From Lepisosteus oculatus (lineage: Eukaryota; Chordata; Actinopteri; Semionotiformes; Lepisosteidae): a DNA stretch of 64,000 nt. Positions 59,440 through 64,000 of this stretch are shown here, one piece after another. The stretch lies in the NCBI RefSeq assembly GCF_040954835.1, contig NC_090703.1, positions 22,147,444 through 22,211,443 of the forward strand, given 5' to 3'. Under the pieces are notes generated by a model. The model did no database searches. It had not been told where the DNA came from and saw nothing but the letters and a program-made list of their open reading frames with translations. The translations under genes were made by a program, and so were the position numbers. Positions within the stretch are counted from its first letter, which is position 1. Every line of letters starts with the position of its first letter.

Positions 59440-59905
59440 GTGAACAGACACAGGGACCAGATGAGGAACTGGGCTGGTAGACAAACAGGGGGGTGTGACG
59501 AAGGGGCTTGGGGGGGCGTGGTCCAGGCAAACAGTACAAAGGCAGTCCGAAAGGAAATCCTGTACAGGCAAAAGTCCAGAACCGGGTGATCAATCCAAGA
59601 CGAACAAGACAAAGTTAAAAACCAGAGCGGGATCCGTCAGAGTCAGGGAAAAAAGGGGGAATGGGACCAAGAGCTCCAAGTCCTGGACTCGGCTGGTTCA
59701 GGACGCCAATAGGAGGTGAATGCCCTCCGAGCCGCGGACGTAGGGCGACTTGGTGATAGGCAGGCTTCTGGGCGTCCGAGTTCCAATGCAGAGCCAGGAA
59801 CAGAGTGAGTGTCTGGCTTTTGTAGGGAGGCTGGAACAGGGAGCAGGTACACAAAATCATCTAAAATGTGAAAGAGCTGGAGCGCCCTTAAGGGGGAGGG
59901 ATTAC
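59440..59905. repeat. GC-rich dispersed-repeat-like block, unclassified
   Basis: This sharply bounded block of GC-rich, purine-rich sequence (CAGGCAAACAGTACAAAGGC, GGATCCGTCAGAGTCAGGG) ends at GGGATTACAATCATGACACC. The style recalls LTR or noncoding parts of fish retroelements, but I cannot name a family. Open frames on both strands are by-products of composition. Confidence 0.4.
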
Positions 59906-59929
59906 AATCATGACACCTAGTAATTTAAT

Positions 59930-60285
59930 GATCATCCATCCATTTTCTAACTGCTTCTTCCAATTCAGGATCACGGGGGAGCCAGAGCCTGTCCCAGCAA
60001 GCAACGGGCACAAGCCAGGGTATGCCCTGGCCAGGATGCCAGTTCATCACAGGGAAGACAGATACAGACACATATATACTCACACCAGGGTTAATTTTCC
60101 CAGAAGCCAATTCATCTACAACTATTTTTTGCACTGTGAGAGGAAAATGGAGCATCCAGAGTAACACAGGAAAAACAGGAAAAACATCTACACTCCTTGC
60201 AGGTCCAGAATTAAACCCAGCACAGAAAGGAAGCAGCGTGCTAAGTACTGTGCCAGCATGCCACCATATAGTGATCATGTGCAGT
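59930..60285 (-). mobile_element. V-SINE, near full length
   Basis: Reverse complement of the element: CATCCATCCATTTTCTAACT (tail), GAGCCAGAGCCTGTCCCAGC, AAGCCAATTCATCTACAACT, and the head side ending GCATGCCACC. It is similar in length and order to the copy at 25736. Confidence 0.85.
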
Positions 60286-61477
60286 GGGTGTAGAATCTAA
60301 GTGCTCTTCAGCTCTCAAGGACCAGAGAGCACTTAATTGAACATATTACTTGCTTGATTCGTCAACAGCTTACAGGTGTGACAACCTTTGAAAACAAGTG
60401 ACCTATAAGAGTAACCAAGACAAGGATTGGAGATCCATGCTCTATATTATATAGCTGTAGCCTTGAAGAAGCAATCTGTAAATGTGCTTCAGCTATTTTT
60501 GTTCATTTGACATTGTTATCTTCTAGATAACTCAAGGAAGTCCTCTAAAACAGGACCACAATTCTATGATGTATAGAATAAACAGTGACATTCTGGTCCC
60601 TGTGCTGCAGAAGTCAATAGACTTTTTTTTCTCTTAGTTATAAACTGATTTACATCTGGAGGAGGTGAAGAACACATACAAATAACCTTGAACCAAATTT
60701 ATGCCATAATCATGGCTCTTAAAAATGTTATAAGTAAAAGGGGCTTAAAAAACCCCGCACATTTCAGAGAAAGGAGGGGCTTAGCTGTAGACAAAAAAAA
60801 AGACATCTCTGGGAATGGAGGTGCTGAATCTCTTTAGTCCTGAACACAATGGACAACGTCAGGTTCACCAATGAAATAGGAACAGTGGAAGACAGCAGAA
60901 ATCATTACTGAAAATAGTAAGATCTTATTTAAACAAAGAATCGTGGGCGTTCAAGGTCACGCCTTAGGATCGTTTGAGAAGGGATGATATCCTTGGTTTC
61001 ATAAAATGCTAAGAACAAGAAAGTTGGACTGAATGGCACCCTATCTTTTCAATTTGCTCATAAACATCGTTCTACTACCGCCAAGTATCAGGGCTTGTAT
61101 GACGTGTAGGCTTGCTATTGTTAGATTCATACTTAAATGTCTTTTAATTCTTAATTCTACTCCCCTGTAACAAACTATTACACACAAGCAAGCACAGGCT
61201 TTGCTAATAAGTAAGGGTATTAAGATTAAAATCAGGGTTTAAGAATACAAGAATAAACTATATGCTTAAATATAGATTATTTGAAAAGAAACAGATCAAT
61301 TATACATCTTAAATGGCAAAACTGTGAAAACTGGTAAAAGTTTTTTATATTATTTTTACATATTAGTTAACTTTTACCGACTAAATTGAGGTCCGAGTTC
61401 CTGTTAAAGATATTGATACTCTGGTAGGCCTACTTATTGAAACAACTACTTTGAGTGAAGAGTGCAGCACTAAGTAT

Positions 61478-61491
61478 CCTCTAGAGGGAGC
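61478..61491 (+). promoter_or_regulatory. CTCF-like motif
   Basis: CCTCTAGAGGGAGC agrees with much of the CTCF core, though weaker than the motif at 7273. It is + oriented, so divergent from the one at 55446. Confidence 0.25.
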
Positions 61492-62539
61492 TGTGTGTCT
61501 ACAGTTCGAGGGCCGGGCGGTTTTTCTCTACGGAGTCAGGAGCTAGAGGGGTTTTTGAAAAAACTGATTTTCTCCAAAGAGTTTATTTGATCTTTAAAAA
61601 TGTAGGATCTAAGATAAAATATTCATATCGATAATAAAATTGATTTATTTTTGGCCAATGGGAAAATTAAGTATTAGGATGTAATGGGAATCTATATTTT
61701 TAATATTATTCGTTGTATATTAGGTTTTTTGGACCACAGAAATAAACAAGGTTACAATAGCTGTTTGAATTGAGTACTAACAAATTAATAACACCCGAGA
61801 TGCACCTAATGATAAACTTTCGGTTATTTTAACTCGTAATCTCGCTCTTTTCCTCTCCCTCCTCCCTCCGCCTTTTCCTTTTTCTCGATGTTGGCAAATT
61901 AAACATGACTAACAAAATGAACTTAAAATGAAGACGCGTGTTTATACGCATACTATATAAGTCTGTGATCACATCACCGAAGTTTATTAATTAAGATATG
62001 ATACGCTGCGTTTTAAAAATCATTAATGTTGATGTTATTCTCTTTTGATTTCCAGATTATACTTTTGAGAGTATCGTACATTTCTGATTTATTGAAAAAA
62101 CACAAGCACCTTTTTGAGGTACGCTATCTTTATTTTATTTACTACGGCTTATTTGTAATGAAAACAGATAGGAGCTGTGTCACCGCTGTGTTTCTTTCTT
62201 AATGGGTAAGTGCTAAATTAGATATGTCTGTGGCCACTTTTTACTAGCTTTCGAGCACCAAAGGAATTAAAATCGGGTGTCTGCATTACAGGTGTTTTAA
62301 ATAAGAAACCGTTTCATGTCAATAAACAATACATAGCAAGTGAATAAACATTTAGCAATGCCACAGCCTTTTCATCTATGAGAACTCTTAAAAATATGAT
62401 CCCAATGAGTACGACATACTCTGCAATTTACAGAGCAATAATGGCAGAGCTCAGCAGCTAGTGCAGTAAATAAATGAAAATAAATGCATCTGGCACTATT
62501 CCATTCGGTATTCGTGTTTTTTTTCTCAGTAGTTCTCTG

Positions 62540-62730
62540 TGAATGGGTACGTTGTCACTCCAAGGATTTAACGACAAACTAAATCAACACTAGGACCTCT
62601 GCTGGTCTCCTCCAACTCTCGTTTAAAAAATGCCACTGGGGGTCAGGGGTGAGCCCCCGGAGTTTCTATTTTTCTCTCGTCACCAAGGTGATGCTTTTGA
62701 ATAGAACAGTCTTTTTTTGGGAGAAATGCA
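62540..62730. promoter_or_regulatory. Possible conserved noncoding element
   Basis: This GC-balanced, non-repetitive block includes GTCACTCCAAGGATTTAACG and a near-palindromic TCACCAAGGTGA. It is set in AT-rich flank and inferred from texture only. Confidence 0.28.
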
Positions 62731-64000
62731 GGTGCGCGGTCAGAAACCCGGTTATACTACGATCATTAAATCTCCATAACAGGAAGTAGGCCTACAGTAC
62801 TTCTTTTAAAAACAGTGACACTCTGATGTGTCCTATCAAAATAATGTCAGTTTCTTTTGATTTTCACAGAGTAACACATCTTTACGCTATGTAGCCACGA
62901 GTCTAAGCTTGCACGTTAGAGATTTAAACAAGATCTAAAAACAATTTCGCTTAGTCCACTTCCTGCCATGAAGCTGATATCATATGAAGATGGAATACGA
63001 AACTTTAGTATCTGTATACAGACAAGAGCGAGTTTTTTTTATTTGGTACCTCCTTCAAAAACTGGTAGCTCTTAATCATAATCGGGGACAGCTCAATTTA
63101 GCGGTAAAATGAACAGATTTTTGCGGAACGTGTTACTGTACCAAGTTTTCGTTTTGCCGTGTTTTTCACTATGAAACGTGAAATGTGAAAAATAAAATAA
63201 TTGTCACTGTTTGAATACCAAATTATGTTGTTTTTAACCTATTCTCTTGTTCATTGTTATGATGTAAAAGCGTGTTGTAATAATCTACCTATCGTTAGTA
63301 AACAAATTGTACAAATATTCATCTTATTTATTTCTCGTTCCAGATATCTACAATATTTAAATTAGAAATAAAAAGCACTCTAAAACCTGTGAAGGTATAT
63401 ATTGTAAATAAATTTAAATTTAAATAACATATAACTCAGAATGACTTTGTATTTAAACAAAATACATGAATGTGTCCGAGATATTAAGATCTGCCTAAAT
63501 CAGCCCAATTTGTAAATTTCAGATCACCCACTTTGTAGATTCAATACCATGGTGTCTTTCAAACTTTTAATCTTAAGTCTTTATTGCAAAATTAAAATAT
63601 TGTTTGATTAGAACAAAAATGATAATGGAAGCAAATTAATCGAGTTTAATAATAGCAAGTTGGATTCGCGTTTTTTTTAATCTCCTAGACCAGATATTAA
63701 TATCTTGCAGAGAAAGCTGTATTGAAATTAATATATTATACTCATTTTGACCCTTTTTCACAGCTTGTAACGGACAGCAAACGAATCCTATTTTCTAATT
63801 TCGTTCAACAGTTCTCCCAAACGTCCAAAATTAAGTCACATATTTCACAATGTAGTTACACGCCTATCCGATTAACAGTGTTATTTGTTTGCTAACTTAT
63901 TTTTGTGTTTGTTGTTTGTCCTGTCGTTTGTTTTTATTGAATTAATGAAAGGGCTTTGCCTTTGTTTCTGCATTCTGTTTCAACCTTTCGGGTGCTCTTG

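Larger units (their letters stand above)
60290..64000. other. Distal flank to window end
   Basis: No gene or homeobox exon was recognised, so the NKX2 genes expected from synteny must lie beyond the window. A CTCF-like motif occurs at 61478-61491 and a complex block at 62540-62730. A pyrimidine-rich run (CTCTTTTCCTCTCCCTCC) lies near 61846-61870. Confidence 0.65.

Noticed and set aside
44251..64000. NKX2-8 or NKX2-1 exon
   Set aside because: Expected further upstream by synteny, but no homeodomain-coding stretch is present in either strand here.
1..64000. CRISPR array, operon or prokaryotic system
   Set aside because: Split exons, SINEs and base composition show vertebrate nuclear DNA; no regularly spaced direct repeats were seen.

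Overview
This is vertebrate nuclear DNA, AT-rich, with short exons in long introns and many decayed retroposons. The repeats (SINEs with a 5S rRNA-derived head, tRNA-type V-SINEs, Tc1-like and LINE remnants) point to a ray-finned fish. A non-teleost such as gar or bowfin is my best guess, but I cannot prove the species.

Two genes are present and they converge. On the + strand, positions 1-14,000 hold the 3' half of SLC25A21, the mitochondrial oxodicarboxylate carrier: the last five coding exons (2463-2570, 3339-3503, 6684-6865, 12583-12635, 13681-13742), about 189 residues ending in a TGA stop. The earlier exons lie to the left of the window. On the - strand, 32,965-43,888 holds a complete PAX9: four coding exons with a predicted 343-residue product containing a paired domain and an octapeptide but no homeodomain. 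SLC25A21 next to PAX9 in tail-to-tail orientation is the arrangement known from other vertebrates, which supports both identifications.

Layout: 1-14,000, SLC25A21 3' half; its introns carry a 5S-SINE, a V-SINE with an intact 10-bp target duplication, a foldback element and possible conserved noncoding DNA. 14,000-32,400, gene-free gap between the two 3' ends, rich in old SINE, LINE and other repeats but with repeat-poor islands. 32,400-44,200, PAX9 with its 3' UTR, introns and promoter region, with no transposon I could recognise. 44,200-64,000, upstream flank of PAX9 towards where NKX2-8/NKX2-1 are expected from vertebrate synteny. No coding exon was recognised there. It is repeat-free to about 51.8 kb, then holds scattered LINE, 5S-SINE, V-SINE and Tc1 remnants.

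The two genes are not related in function: one exports or exchanges 2-oxoadipate in mitochondria, the other is a developmental transcription factor for pharyngeal pouches, sclerotome and teeth. Their linkage is best explained by PAX9 regulatory DNA lying in and around SLC25A21. The main points for follow-up are candidate regulatory islands, CTCF-like motifs (one inside a SINE, one convergent beyond PAX9), small departures from consensus in both proteins, and a pair of hairpin repeats that may derive from Penelope-like elements.
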